DNA from: Acidobacteriota bacterium
Lineage (GTDB): Bacteria; Acidobacteriota; Blastocatellia; UBA7656
Direction of reading: 5' to 3'
Length of the DNA: 64,000 nt
Assembly: GCA_040754075.1 (NCBI GenBank)
Contig: JBFMDH010000013.1
Location: 1-64,000, forward strand
The translations under genes were made by a program, and so were the position numbers. Under the pieces are notes generated by a model. It was given only the letters and a program-made list of their open reading frames with translations. It ran no database searches and was not told where the DNA came from. Every line of letters begins with the position of its first letter. Within the stretch, counting starts at the first letter, position 1. This document shows positions 9,717 through 17,542 of the stretch, in pieces.

Positions 9717-10694
9717 TTAATACGTCCCTTGCACTTCAAAAATTTTTCGCGGGTTATCGACCAGCATGGTGTGAATCTGTTCGGCAGTCACGCCCTGTTC
9801 TTTAAGCGCCGGAATGACATCGTTATGAATGTGCAGGAAATGCCATTTCGGGAGAATGACCGGCAGCGCCTCTTCCGGCAGCCAGTCATTAAAACAGGCG
9901 GCGTCCTGTGAAAGTACCATTTTATCGGCAAACCCGCGTTTGCAAAGTTCGGCTACGGTGGTCACACGATCTTCAAATGGCAACAGCGTATCGATGCCAA
10001 ACCTGTCCATACCGATGTAAGAACCCGATGCCATCAACTTTTCGAGATAATCTAAATCCGTGGTGTCGCCCGAATGACCGATGATGACGCGGGACAGGTT
10101 TACACCTTCTTCTTCAAAGATGCGCTGTTGTTCAAGCCCGCGTTCAGTATGCGCGTGGGTATGCGTAGAAATCGGCACGCCGGTTTTGCGATGGGCTTGG
10201 GCGACAGCGCGCAACACACGTTCTACGCCTTCGGTGACGCCTTGCCGGTCGGTAGCGCATTTCAAAATCGCGGCTTTGACACTGGTTCCGGCGATGCCTT
10301 CTTCGATGTCGCGCACGAACATATCAACCATCAGTTCCGGACCTTCGAGAATCGTGCCGGGTCCACGAAAATGAAAATACATCGGGATGTCGTTGTAGGT
10401 GTAAACGCCTGTAGCGACGATGATATTGATGTCGGTTTCCTCGGCGATGCGTTGAATGCGCGGTATGTAGCGACCAAGACCGATAACCGTGAGATCAACC
10501 ACCGAATCGACGCCTCGCGCTTTGAGTTCATTCATTCGCGCGATGGCATCACTGACGCGCTTTTCTTCATCGCCCCAGATTTCCGGGTAGTTTTGATTGA
10601 TTTCCGACGAGAGCACGAAGATATGTTCGTGCATCAACGTCTGCCCAAGATTGTCAGTACCAATCGCGCCTTTAACGGTATTAATTTGTGGCAT
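9717..10694 (-). CDS. Phosphotriesterase-family metal-dependent hydrolase
   Basis: 325 residues. Amidohydrolase-superfamily barrel of the phosphotriesterase/lactonase type. Metal ligands His22 and His24 (LMHEH), the carboxylated lysine Lys145 (AAILKCATD), His178 (STHTHA), His207 (IIGHSGD) and Asp264 (LSQDAA) are all present, so the enzyme should be active. Family members include phosphotriesterases, N-acyl-homoserine lactonases and other lactonases, and the substrate here cannot be told. It sits upstream of the acyl-CoA ligase and hydrolase genes on the same strand; the 140-base gap holds a hairpin repeat. It probably belongs to the same degradative pathway. Confidence 0.88.
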   Translation of the reverse strand: MPQINTVKGAIGTDNLGQTLMHEHIFVLSSEINQNYPEIWGDEEKRVSDAIARMNELKARGVDSVVDLTVIGLGRYIPRIQRIAEETDINIIVATGVYTYNDIPMYFHFRGPGTILEGPELMVDMFVRDIEEGIAGTSVKAAILKCATDRQGVTEGVERVLRAVAQAHRKTGVPISTHTHAHTERGLEQQRIFEEEGVNLSRVIIGHSGDTTDLDYLEKLMASGSYIGMDRFGIDTLLPFEDRVTTVAELCKRGFADKMVLSQDAACFNDWLPEEALPVILPKWHFLHIHNDVIPALKEQGVTAEQIHTMLVDNPRKIFEVQGTY

Positions 10695-10712
10695 AGACCC
10701 TTCCCATCTTAG

Positions 10713-11819
10713 TTAATTTATTTCCTTCTTATTTTTTTCATATCCAATTTTAATTTGTTCAAAGTTATTCTCAACTTCACGATGGTAATAAATAAAATCA
10801 AGAATTTCATTTACTTCATCTTTTCTTACAATATTTAACCGTTTTGCAAGAACATAAACTGCACCGGAAAACCTAAAAATGCGATGCCGTATGTCTTTAT
10901 ATTCAGGATTGAAGAGATCATCTTTATAATTGGCGGGAAGATTTTGTTCCGCTATTTTTAGAAACTCCTGGTCTTCCCGAATAATATTTATAATCTCATT
11001 TTCCAGTTCTGCACTTTCAAATCTTTCAATTCTCCTAAAGATATAAAATGCATTATCCATTCTGTCCAAATCGTTAATTATTCGCTTAATACCTGGAATC
11101 GCTGCTTTTTTACAACCAAATAGAGCACTTATGACAAATAAGTTGACTTCACGAACATTCGTTTTAGAAATGGATTCCAAAGTACTCGCTCGTTTTATTA
11201 AATCCTCCGTTTCCATTGCCCGGTCGAAAATTTCTTTAGCTCCAACCACCTCCAAAATATTCTTTCTTAGAAATTCATTAACCTTCCCCTCTACTGAATC
11301 TGCAAACGATTTTACTGAAATTAAATTCGCCATTGAATGCTCGATATTTAAAAAGAAATAAGCATCATCATTTTCAAACCAAATCACAGGTAGGTAGTAA
11401 TGATTAACCTTTTCAAATGGTTCCCACTCTTTAACATTCGGGTTGGTATTTTCTAAAATTGAAGATTCCTGATTAAATTTTGTTTGTAAAGGCTTCTCCG
11501 TTAAAAAGAGAACCATCTTTTTCCCTAATACAAGGTTCAATCCCGAAACATTATCACCGAAATCTTTAATTATTCTCAGGTTCATATCTTTGAAAGGTTT
11601 TAATTCAGGGAAAAATAATTCCTCCCCAGGTTTCAAATCTCCTTTAAGAGATTCAATGACCGTTACCCTGCCATCTATGTCTGTCCCTTCGGTCACAATA
11701 ACAATATGTGTTGAAAACCATGCATAGCTATACGGGTCAAAAGGTGCAGGGGTACTGGCGTTTACAATAAATGGGATAAATAGGAAAAAAGTCAGAGAAA
11801 CAAATTTTACTACTCTCAA
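10713..11819 (-). CDS. Exported protein of unknown function, AT-rich gene
   Basis: 368 residues. The start is a TTG at 11819, chosen because AAGGAG lies 6-7 bases upstream and the product opens with a signal peptide (VSLTFFLFIPFIVNAS). The first half looks beta-rich (VIVTEGTDIDGRVTVIESLKGDL). The second half is helical and charged, possibly HEAT-like, but no named domain was recognised. The gene is clearly richer in A/T and in Lys, Ile, Asn and Phe codons than its neighbours, which suggests recent arrival. It lies between the phosphotriesterase-family gene and an SDR remnant, splitting what looks like a catabolic cluster. Confidence 0.65.
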   Translation of the reverse strand: MRVVKFVSLTFFLFIPFIVNASTPAPFDPYSYAWFSTHIVIVTEGTDIDGRVTVIESLKGDLKPGEELFFPELKPFKDMNLRIIKDFGDNVSGLNLVLGKKMVLFLTEKPLQTKFNQESSILENTNPNVKEWEPFEKVNHYYLPVIWFENDDAYFFLNIEHSMANLISVKSFADSVEGKVNEFLRKNILEVVGAKEIFDRAMETEDLIKRASTLESISKTNVREVNLFVISALFGCKKAAIPGIKRIINDLDRMDNAFYIFRRIERFESAELENEIINIIREDQEFLKIAEQNLPANYKDDLFNPEYKDIRHRIFRFSGAVYVLAKRLNIVRKDEVNEILDFIYYHREVENNFEQIKIGYEKNKKEIN

Positions 11820-11860
11820 GAATTTCTCCTTCCCTAAAATTTTTTATACATTCAACGCAG

Positions 11861-11911
11861 TCAAACAATCATGGTTCCATCATCGACGACAATGCCTTGA
11901 CTGGTGATTTA
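11861..11911 (-). pseudogene. 3' remnant of a second SDR dehydrogenase gene
   Basis: Read on the minus strand, this stretch encodes ITSQGIVVDDGTMIV and a stop. That is 12 of 15 residues identical to the C-terminus of the intact SDR gene 0.7 kb away (ITGQGIVVDGGTTIV). At DNA level 11863-11911 matches 12569-12617 at 42 of 49 bases. The codon that should be Tyr before this segment is TAA, and the similarity ends there, so this is a broken fragment. It suggests a former tandem SDR paralogue, or a duplication made when the toxin-antitoxin pair arrived. Confidence 0.75.
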
Positions 11912-11941
11912 TGGGAAAAATCTTTTCGCCAATGCTTCAAC

Positions 11942-12286
11942 CTATTGCCAGAGGCTTTGCACCAAGTCTCGCATTACTACGGTCAACCCTCGCCATTCTT
12001 TTTCTGAAAACTGGTTTACTGCCTGTATGATTCGTGTATGAATCTTCAGTTCATTTGGTTGACGAAGGCGAATGATTAAAATGCCAAAGTGTGATTCTTC
12101 CCGACGATGAAGAAAACCCTTATCTGTGGTGATTAGTAATCGCTCTTCGGCTTGAACCTTTTCCCATAAAAGGTTGTCTTCCATTCCCTCTTCTTGTGTG
12201 CCACGAATATCGAGTACATCGTGACCAAGGTTTTGCAACTCGGTAACCGTGCTTTTCGGAATGTTTTCATCCACGAAAATTTTCAT
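11942..12286 (-). CDS. DUF5615 PIN-like toxin
   Basis: 114 residues. Opens with MKIFVDENIP and has a TTDKGF segment; the acidic residues in these positions (Asp5, Glu6, later Asp) are the metal-binding set of the Mut7-C/DUF5615 PIN-like fold. The family is expected to act as an RNase toxin. It follows the DUF433 gene with a 3-base gap, the usual antitoxin-then-toxin order. Activity has to be inferred from the family. Confidence 0.82.
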   Translation of the reverse strand: MKIFVDENIPKSTVTELQNLGHDVLDIRGTQEEGMEDNLLWEKVQAEERLLITTDKGFLHRREESHFGILIIRLRQPNELKIHTRIIQAVNQFSEKEWRGLTVVMRDLVQSLWQ

Positions 12287-12289
12287 GCA

Positions 12290-12517
12290 TTATGCAACCC
12301 CTTCAAGTGGCGTTACCTGTTCTTCAGCCAGCGCGGCTGCATACTCTAAACAAGCCAGGATGTCTGCACGCTCGATTGAAGGGTAAGCTTTGAGCAAATC
12401 ATCAATTGTATCGCCATTCGCCATCATTCCGATGATTTGATAAACCGGAATGCGTGTGCCTTTTATGCAAGCCTGTCCGTGACAAACTTTAGGATTGATT
12501 GAAATTCTTTCGTGCAT
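12290..12517 (-). CDS. DUF433 antitoxin
   Basis: 75 residues. Shows the DUF433 signature: ISINPKVCHGQACIKGTRIPV followed by a winged-helix-like half (IDDLLKAYPSIERADILACLEYA). In this family the protein binds DNA and neutralises the DUF5615 partner, and usually represses its own operon. An AGGAG lies about 10 bases before the ATG. The pair is flanked on one side by the intact SDR 3' end and on the other by the SDR remnant. Confidence 0.85.
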   Translation of the reverse strand: MHERISINPKVCHGQACIKGTRIPVYQIIGMMANGDTIDDLLKAYPSIERADILACLEYAAALAEEQVTPLEGVA

Positions 12518-12566
12518 AATTTAGGACTCCTATTTCTTTTGAGTCATTATCGCGCTCTATCAATTT

Positions 12567-13343
12567 CTAAACAATCGTGGTTCCGCCATCGACGACGATG
12601 CCTTGCCCGGTGATGTAATTTGAAGCGTCGGCGGCGAGGAACACGGCTACGCCTTTGAGTTCGCCGGGGCTGCCGATGCGTCCCATCGGCGAGGAACTCT
12701 TTATCGCTTCGGTGGCATTCTCGATAATTTTGTCAGCCATTCGCGAAGAGAAAAAGCCCGGACAGATGGCATTCACGCGAATGTTATGTTGCGCCCATTC
12801 GGCGGCAAGCGCCCGCGTCAGTGATAACAATCCGCCTTTTGCCGCATTGTATGCGGAGGTCTGTTGAATATCGGGCGTCGAAGCGATGATTCCGGCAATC
12901 GATGCGACATTAATAATCCGCCCATATTTGCGTTTAATCATCTCGCGTCCGGCAGCCTGTGAAAACAGAAACGCGCCGGTCAAATCAATGTCAATTACCA
13001 TCTTCCATTTTTCAACCGGCAAATCTTCGGCGGCTTGCCCCCACGCAACGCCCGCGTTATTTACCAGAATATCGACCTGCCCGAAAGTCTCTACAGTCTT
13101 ACTGACTGCCGCTTGCACGTCTTCGGGATTCGAGACATCGCAAATCACCCCTTCGCATTTCACGCCGTGGGCTTTGAAGGCTTCAACAGTCGGCGTCAAC
13201 CATTGTTCGCGACGAGCGACCAACATCAATGATGCGCCGGCTTCGGCTAAGCCTTCTGCCATCTCAGCGCCAAGCCCGCGCGACCCGCCGGTAACCAGTG
13301 CGACTTTTCCGCTCAAATCAAATAACTCTTTCAGCTTTTTCAT
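12567..13343 (-). CDS. Short-chain dehydrogenase/reductase
   Basis: 258 residues, the usual length for a classical SDR. It has the cofactor loop TGGSRGLG (18-25), the NNAG motif (95-98), catalytic Ser148 and the YNAAK pair Tyr165/Lys169. CDVSNPEDV after the second strand suggests an adenine-ring contact. It probably oxidises or reduces a hydroxy/keto group with NAD(P)H; the substrate is not known. It is the first gene of the minus-strand cluster that runs to the alpha/beta hydrolase, but inserted genes now separate it from the rest. It diverges from the ilv operon. Confidence 0.88.
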   Translation of the reverse strand: MKKLKELFDLSGKVALVTGGSRGLGAEMAEGLAEAGASLMLVARREQWLTPTVEAFKAHGVKCEGVICDVSNPEDVQAAVSKTVETFGQVDILVNNAGVAWGQAAEDLPVEKWKMVIDIDLTGAFLFSQAAGREMIKRKYGRIINVASIAGIIASTPDIQQTSAYNAAKGGLLSLTRALAAEWAQHNIRVNAICPGFFSSRMADKIIENATEAIKSSSPMGRIGSPGELKGVAVFLAADASNYITGQGIVVDGGTTIV

Positions 13344-13486
13344 GATGATTCCTTGTGGTGTTGGATTTTAAATAAAAATTGCCGAGTAAATTTACAGCAA
13401 AGTTTTTCAACGCGCCAAGCGCAGGGCGACTTTATCAAATTAAAGCCAAATGCAATTTCGCTTACGATGTCATAAAAATAAATTAA

Positions 13487-13515
13487 TTGACCGTGTTAGT
13501 TTCCTATGTTATCAA
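13487..13515 (+). promoter_or_regulatory. Candidate ilv operon promoter
   Basis: TTGACC at 13487-13492 and TATCAA at 13510-13515, separated by 17 bases, match a sigma-70-type promoter (-35 good, -10 four of six). The predicted start near 13522 would place the leader ORF close to the 5' end of the transcript, as required for attenuation. Confidence 0.45.
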
Positions 13516-13586
13516 GGTAAGGAATTATTTGGGCAATGCTCGGCAATCGTATGCAATTTCAATCAAACAAATTGAAAAACAACCGA

Positions 13587-13691
13587 ATGAATATCGCTTT
13601 GTCCGCAAACAGCCTCTTCTCTAAAGCCATAATCAACAACATCGCCGTCATTATTATTATCGCCATTATTAGCATTATTGTACGCACCTGA
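13587..13691 (+). CDS. Isoleucine-rich ilv leader peptide
   Basis: 34 residues starting MNIALSANSL and ending IISIIVRT before a TGA at 13689-13691. Twelve residues are Ile, with two Val and two Leu; eight of the Ile fall within codons 22-31. This is the composition of an attenuator leader peptide that senses charged tRNA-Ile. In-frame ATGs at 13551 and 13536 could give 46 or 51 residues; none has a strong ribosome-binding site, so the start is uncertain while the reading frame is not. The stop codon overlaps the left arm of the antiterminator, as in classical ilv and thr leaders. Confidence 0.85.
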   Translation: MNIALSANSLFSKAIINNIAVIIIIAIISIIVRT

Positions 13692-13734
13692 CGGCACGCG
13701 AAAACGCAAACATAAGTTTTAGCGAAAGCCGTCA
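13689..13734 (+). promoter_or_regulatory. Antiterminator stem of the ilv attenuator
   Basis: TGACGGC (13689-13695), CGC (13697-13699) and AAAAC (13701-13705) can pair with GTTTT (13716-13720), GCG (13722-13724) and GCCGTCA (13728-13734), giving about 15 pairs with a 10-base loop. The GCCGTCA arm is also the core of the terminator's left arm, so the two folds exclude each other. A ribosome stalled on the Ile codons leaves 13689 onward free and favours this fold. A ribosome at the leader stop covers the left arm and favours the terminator. Confidence 0.8.
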
Positions 13735-13768
13735 TCCACAAAAAAAGGATGACGGCTTTTGAATTTTA
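13725..13768 (+). terminator. Attenuator terminator of the ilv operon
   Basis: Perfect 13-bp stem, AAAGCCGTCATCC (13725-13737) with GGATGACGGCTTT (13747-13759), 9-base A-rich loop, then TGAATTTT. It lies between the Ile-rich leader and ilvB. The ilvB ribosome-binding site follows at once. It should stop transcription when isoleucyl-tRNA is plentiful. Confidence 0.88.
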
Positions 13769-13778
13769 CGAGGAGAAA

Positions 13779-15554
13779 ATGACAGCTTTACACAAACAAT
13801 ATCCACTCTCACTGGTCAAAGCGGCACTGCACGACAGAACGGTCGCAAAATCAGAACCGGTTGAAATGCGCGGCGCGAAAATTTTATGTGAAGCCTTGCT
13901 GCGCGAAGGCGTTGATACAATTTTCGGTTATCCGGGCGGCGCAGTCCTGCACATCTACGACGAGCTGTTTAATTATCAAGACCGTTTGCATCACGTTCTG
14001 GTGCGCCACGAACAGGGCGCTGTGCATATGGCAGAAGGTTATGCGAAAGCCACAGGAAAAGTCGGCGTCGCGCTCGTCACCTCCGGTCCCGGCGCAACCA
14101 ATGCCGTAACCGGAATCGCTGACGCCATGCTCGACTCCGTGCCGCTTGTGGTTATCTCCGGCAACGTGCCAAGTAAACTCATCGGTTCGGATGCCTTTCA
14201 GGAAGTCGATACCGTAGGCATCACACGTCAATGTACAAAATATAATTATCTGGTTACCGATGTTCGCGATTTGGCTGGGGTCATCAAAGAGGCATTTCAC
14301 GTCGCCAGCAGCGGGCGTCCAGGTCCCGTCTTGATTGATATTCCCAAAGACATTTCGGGCGAAAAGACTTTGTTTGAATACCCCGAAGAATTACACCTGA
14401 CGAGTTATCATTCACAGCATTTCGGTGATGCGGCGCTGGTGAAAGCAGCGGTCGAAATGATGTGCGAAGCCCGACAACCGATTTTGTATGTCGGGGGTGG
14501 CGTGGTGCATTCGGCGGGAGTGGATGAACTGCTGGAACTCGCAGAAAAATTATCCCTGCCGGTTACGCCAACGCTTATGGGACTCGGTTGTTTCCCGTCG
14601 GGTCATCCGCTTTGTCTGGGAATGCTCGGCATGCATGGAACTTACTGGGCGAATATGGCGATTTCCGATGCCGATTTAATTGTCGCTATCGGGGTTCGCT
14701 TCGATGACCGCGTCACCGGCGCATTAAACAAATTCGCACCCGACGCAAAAATCGTCCACGTCGATATAGACCCGACTTCAATCAACAAAAACCGCCGCGT
14801 CGAAGTCGGCATCGAAGGCGATGCCAAAACCGTGATGCAACAGATGCTCGATATGCTTTCAGATGAAGCAGGCGAAACGAGCAACTCCCGTCTTGAAAAT
14901 TGGTGGGCGCAAATCAATGGATGGAAAAATCATGCGCCACTCACCTATGTGAAATCCGAATCCGTCATCAAGCCGCAACAACTCATTGAAGAACTTTACC
15001 GATTGACCGATGGGGATGCCATCGTTGCAACCGATGTCGGACAGCACCAGATGTGGGTGGCGCAATACTATCCGTTCAACAGTTCGCGCCAATGGTTGAC
15101 TTCGGGCGGACTCGGCACTATGGGCTTTGGACTTCCGGCAGCCATCGGCGCACAGGTCGCTTTTCCTGACCGCCAGGTTATCGCCTTTGTCGGTGACGGC
15201 GGATTTCAAATGACCGCGCAGGAACTTGCGGCGGCTGTGCAATATCAAGCCAATGTCAAAGTCGTGGTGATGAATAACGGCTATCTGGGAATGGTTCGCC
15301 AATGGCAGGAGATGTTTTACAACCGTCAATATTCGCACGTCGGCATGCAATGCCAACCGGATTTCGTGGCGCTTGCCAAAGCCTATGGCGCGACCGGTCT
15401 CAGAGCCAATTCACCCGATGAATTGCGAAGTGTCCTGCAAGAAGGACTCAGCACACCCGGCGTAGTGGTAATCGATGTTGTAGTGTCCGAAGAAGAAAAC
15501 GTTTTTCCGATGGTTCCCGCGGGAGCCGGACTGAAAGAAATGGTTCTGGGTTAA
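13779..15554 (+). CDS. ilvB: Acetolactate synthase large subunit
   Basis: 591 residues. Thiamine-diphosphate enzyme joining two pyruvates, or pyruvate and 2-oxobutyrate, in valine/leucine and isoleucine synthesis. Catalytic Glu78 is in [13 protein letters not shown], the thiamine motif runs from GDGGFQ (about 472) to NN (499-500), and [16 protein letters not shown] is present. The ATG at 13779 has GAGGAG 3-8 bases upstream; an earlier ATG at 13749 lies inside the terminator stem and is rejected. First structural gene after the attenuator. No small subunit gene (ilvN) follows, which is unusual; it must be elsewhere or absent. Confidence 0.95.
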   Translation: MTALHKQYPLSLVKAALHDRTVAKSEPVEMRGAKILCEALLREGVDTIFGYPGGAVLHIYDELFNYQDRLHHVLVRHEQGAVHMAEGYAKATGKVGVALVTSGPGATNAVTGIADAMLDSVPLVVISGNVPSKLIGSDAFQEVDTVGITRQCTKYNYLVTDVRDLAGVIKEAFHVASSGRPGPVLIDIPKDISGEKTLFEYPEELHLTSYHSQHFGDAALVKAAVEMMCEARQPILYVGGGVVHSAGVDELLELAEKLSLPVTPTLMGLGCFPSGHPLCLGMLGMHGTYWANMAISDADLIVAIGVRFDDRVTGALNKFAPDAKIVHVDIDPTSINKNRRVEVGIEGDAKTVMQQMLDMLSDEAGETSNSRLENWWAQINGWKNHAPLTYVKSESVIKPQQLIEELYRLTDGDAIVATDVGQHQMWVAQYYPFNSSRQWLTSGGLGTMGFGLPAAIGAQVAFPDRQVIAFVGDGGFQMTAQELAAAVQYQANVKVVVMNNGYLGMVRQWQEMFYNRQYSHVGMQCQPDFVALAKAYGATGLRANSPDELRSVLQEGLSTPGVVVIDVVVSEEENVFPMVPAGAGLKEMVLG

Positions 15555-15577
15555 TCAATATGACTAAAAGGAGCGGT

Positions 15578-16564
15578 ATGTCTTTCGATAAAACCAAATG
15601 GGTCTGGATGAATGGTGAAATGGTTGAATGGCACCAAGCCAATTTCCACGTTTCATCACACGCTTTACATTACGGCACCGGCGTATTTGAAGGAATGCGC
15701 TGTTATGAAACCGATGAGGGCGCAGCGGTCTTCCGCATGGATGCGCATCTTGATCGACTTTATACCTCGGCGAGCGTGTATGGTTTAGACCTTCCGTATT
15801 CACAAGTTGAATTGGCGAATGCTGTTTGTGAAGTCATTGAACGCAACGGCTTCAACAGTTGTTATATTCGCCCCATCTGTTTTTTTGGCAGCAATGTGCT
15901 CGGCTTGGTGCCAAGAAATTGCCCGGTTGAAGTGGTGGTTTTCGCCTGGGAATGGGCACCGCTGCTTGGTCAGGAATCGCTGGAAAAAGGGGTTCGCATC
16001 ACGGTTTCGCCGTGGACGAAATTTCATTCGCGAATGATGCCAACCACTGCAAAAGCCAGCGGTCAATATCTGAACTCGATACTTGCAGTGCGCGATGCGC
16101 AGGCGCGAGGTTTTGATGAAGCGATTTTGCTTGATGAAAAAGGCAACCTCGCAGAAGGTCCCGGCGAAAACCTGTTTATTGTTAGTGACAATAAAATTTT
16201 TACCAACGATGAAAGCTCATCCATTTTAATGGGCATCACTCGCGATGCGGCTATCGAACTGGCAGAAGATTTAGGCTACAGGGTCAAGGTTTGTAAATTG
16301 ACTTTGAACGATCTGATGGCTGCCGATGAAGCGTTTTTTACGGGAACGGCTGCCGAAATTACGCCGATTCGCGAAGTTGATTTTAACCCGATAGGCGATG
16401 GCACACGCGGCAAGGTGACTCACGAGTTGCAACAGGCATTTTTTGCTGCGGTACAGGGAAAATCCGCCGCCCACAGAAAATGGCTTCATTTTGTTGCGCG
16501 TCCGAATCAGCCATTTCTTTCAGAGCCTTTAACGTCAGAAGCTTTTGTGAGCGTCGGAGATTGA
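15578..16564 (+). CDS. ilvE: Branched-chain amino acid aminotransferase
   Basis: 328 residues from the ATG at 15578, preceded by AAAGGAG; an ATG at 15560 lies upstream of that site. Class IV pyridoxal-phosphate transaminase. Lys159 in [12 protein letters not shown] is the Schiff-base lysine, and [11 protein letters not shown] and AEGPGENLF are family marks. It makes Leu, Ile and Val from the keto acids in the last step of the pathway. The last 25-30 residues are a proline-containing tail beyond the usual end. It follows ilvB by 23 bases within one operon. Confidence 0.94.
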   Translation: MSFDKTKWVWMNGEMVEWHQANFHVSSHALHYGTGVFEGMRCYETDEGAAVFRMDAHLDRLYTSASVYGLDLPYSQVELANAVCEVIERNGFNSCYIRPICFFGSNVLGLVPRNCPVEVVVFAWEWAPLLGQESLEKGVRITVSPWTKFHSRMMPTTAKASGQYLNSILAVRDAQARGFDEAILLDEKGNLAEGPGENLFIVSDNKIFTNDESSSILMGITRDAAIELAEDLGYRVKVCKLTLNDLMAADEAFFTGTAAEITPIREVDFNPIGDGTRGKVTHELQQAFFAAVQGKSAAHRKWLHFVARPNQPFLSEPLTSEAFVSVGD

Positions 16565-16580
16565 ACAAGAGGGGTAAATT

Positions 16581-17531
16581 ATGGAGTTCATGCAACTGGA
16601 AATGTTTGTGACTGTGGTTGAAGAAGCGAGTGTTCGCAAGGCTGCCGAACGTGTCCACCGCACCCAACCTGCGGTCAGTATCGCGCTTCGTAAACTCGAA
16701 GATGAGGTCGGCTCACCTTTATTTGACCGAACCAATCGTCAGGATACCAAGCTCACACCGACCGGTGAACTGCTTTATGAATACGCCATGCGATTATTGA
16801 CGATTCGTCGTGAAGCGTTCAGTTCAATTGAAGATTTGAACAGTTTGCGTTCCGGGAAACTGAGAATCGGCGCCAATGAAAGCATCAGTTTTTATCTGCT
16901 GCCCAATCTCACTTCCCAATTCCAGCAAAATTACCCGAATGTAAAACTCGAAATCCGTTGCGAAAATTCCAATTCTCTCCTGAACGATTTGCACCAGCGC
17001 AAACTGGATGTTGCCTTACTCTCCCATCTTCCTGATGGCGAGGCGTTCGATGCGTTGCCGTTGATGCGTGATGAACTGGTGTTAATCACCAGTCCACACC
17101 ATCGACTCGCCAAGAAAGAGTTTGTCTCGATAAAAGAACTCGCCAATGAATCGTTTATTGCCGAAGATGTTTTTTCTCCGTGGAGGAAAAAATTTTTAGA
17201 TGCTTTTGAAAATTCAAACACCGAACTCAACATCATCGTCGATAATGCGCCGATTGAAACGATTAAAAAAATGGTGCAGATGAATCTCGGCATCGGATTC
17301 GTTCCCCTGATGTGTGTTGGTGAAGAAATCATCAGCGGAAAACTCGCCCTGCTGCGTTTGAAAGATTTCCAACAGGAACGCACCATCTGGGCAGTTCAAC
17401 GCAAATTTGCGCCCCATTCTTACGCCGCTAAAGCTTTTATGCGCGTCGTCCAAACTTTGAGCGACGATTCGTTAGAAAAAGCTGAAATGTCCCAACAAAA
17501 ATTAAAATCACTGAAAAGTAATACAAAATAA
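16581..17531 (+). CDS. LysR-family transcriptional regulator
   Basis: 316 residues. N-terminal winged helix-turn-helix (about 1-60; SVRKAAERVHRTQPAVSIALRKLE) followed by the LysR co-inducer domain opening with SGKLRIGANES. The gene sits inside the ilv operon between ilvE and ilvA with gaps of 16 and 11 bases, so it is co-expressed with the pathway. It probably controls this operon or a related amino acid gene. The effector is not known; in Proteobacteria the LysR protein IlvY senses acetolactate, but no orthology is claimed. GGGG lies about 7 bases before its ATG. Confidence 0.9.
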   Translation: MEFMQLEMFVTVVEEASVRKAAERVHRTQPAVSIALRKLEDEVGSPLFDRTNRQDTKLTPTGELLYEYAMRLLTIRREAFSSIEDLNSLRSGKLRIGANESISFYLLPNLTSQFQQNYPNVKLEIRCENSNSLLNDLHQRKLDVALLSHLPDGEAFDALPLMRDELVLITSPHHRLAKKEFVSIKELANESFIAEDVFSPWRKKFLDAFENSNTELNIIVDNAPIETIKKMVQMNLGIGFVPLMCVGEEIISGKLALLRLKDFQQERTIWAVQRKFAPHSYAAKAFMRVVQTLSDDSLEKAEMSQQKLKSLKSNTK

Positions 17532-17542
17532 TTGGAACTCTT

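Noticed and set aside
10074-10712. Long plus-strand frame antisense to the phosphotriesterase-family gene
   Set aside because: The minus strand has every catalytic residue of a known family in order; the plus-strand frame shows no domain and no start signal.
13749-13778. Upstream ATG for ilvB at 13749
   Set aside because: It lies within the right arm of the attenuator terminator and has no ribosome-binding site; GAGGAG precedes the ATG at 13779.
14859-15356. Minus-strand frame within ilvB
   Set aside because: Antisense to the thiamine-binding half of ilvB and without a domain or start signal.
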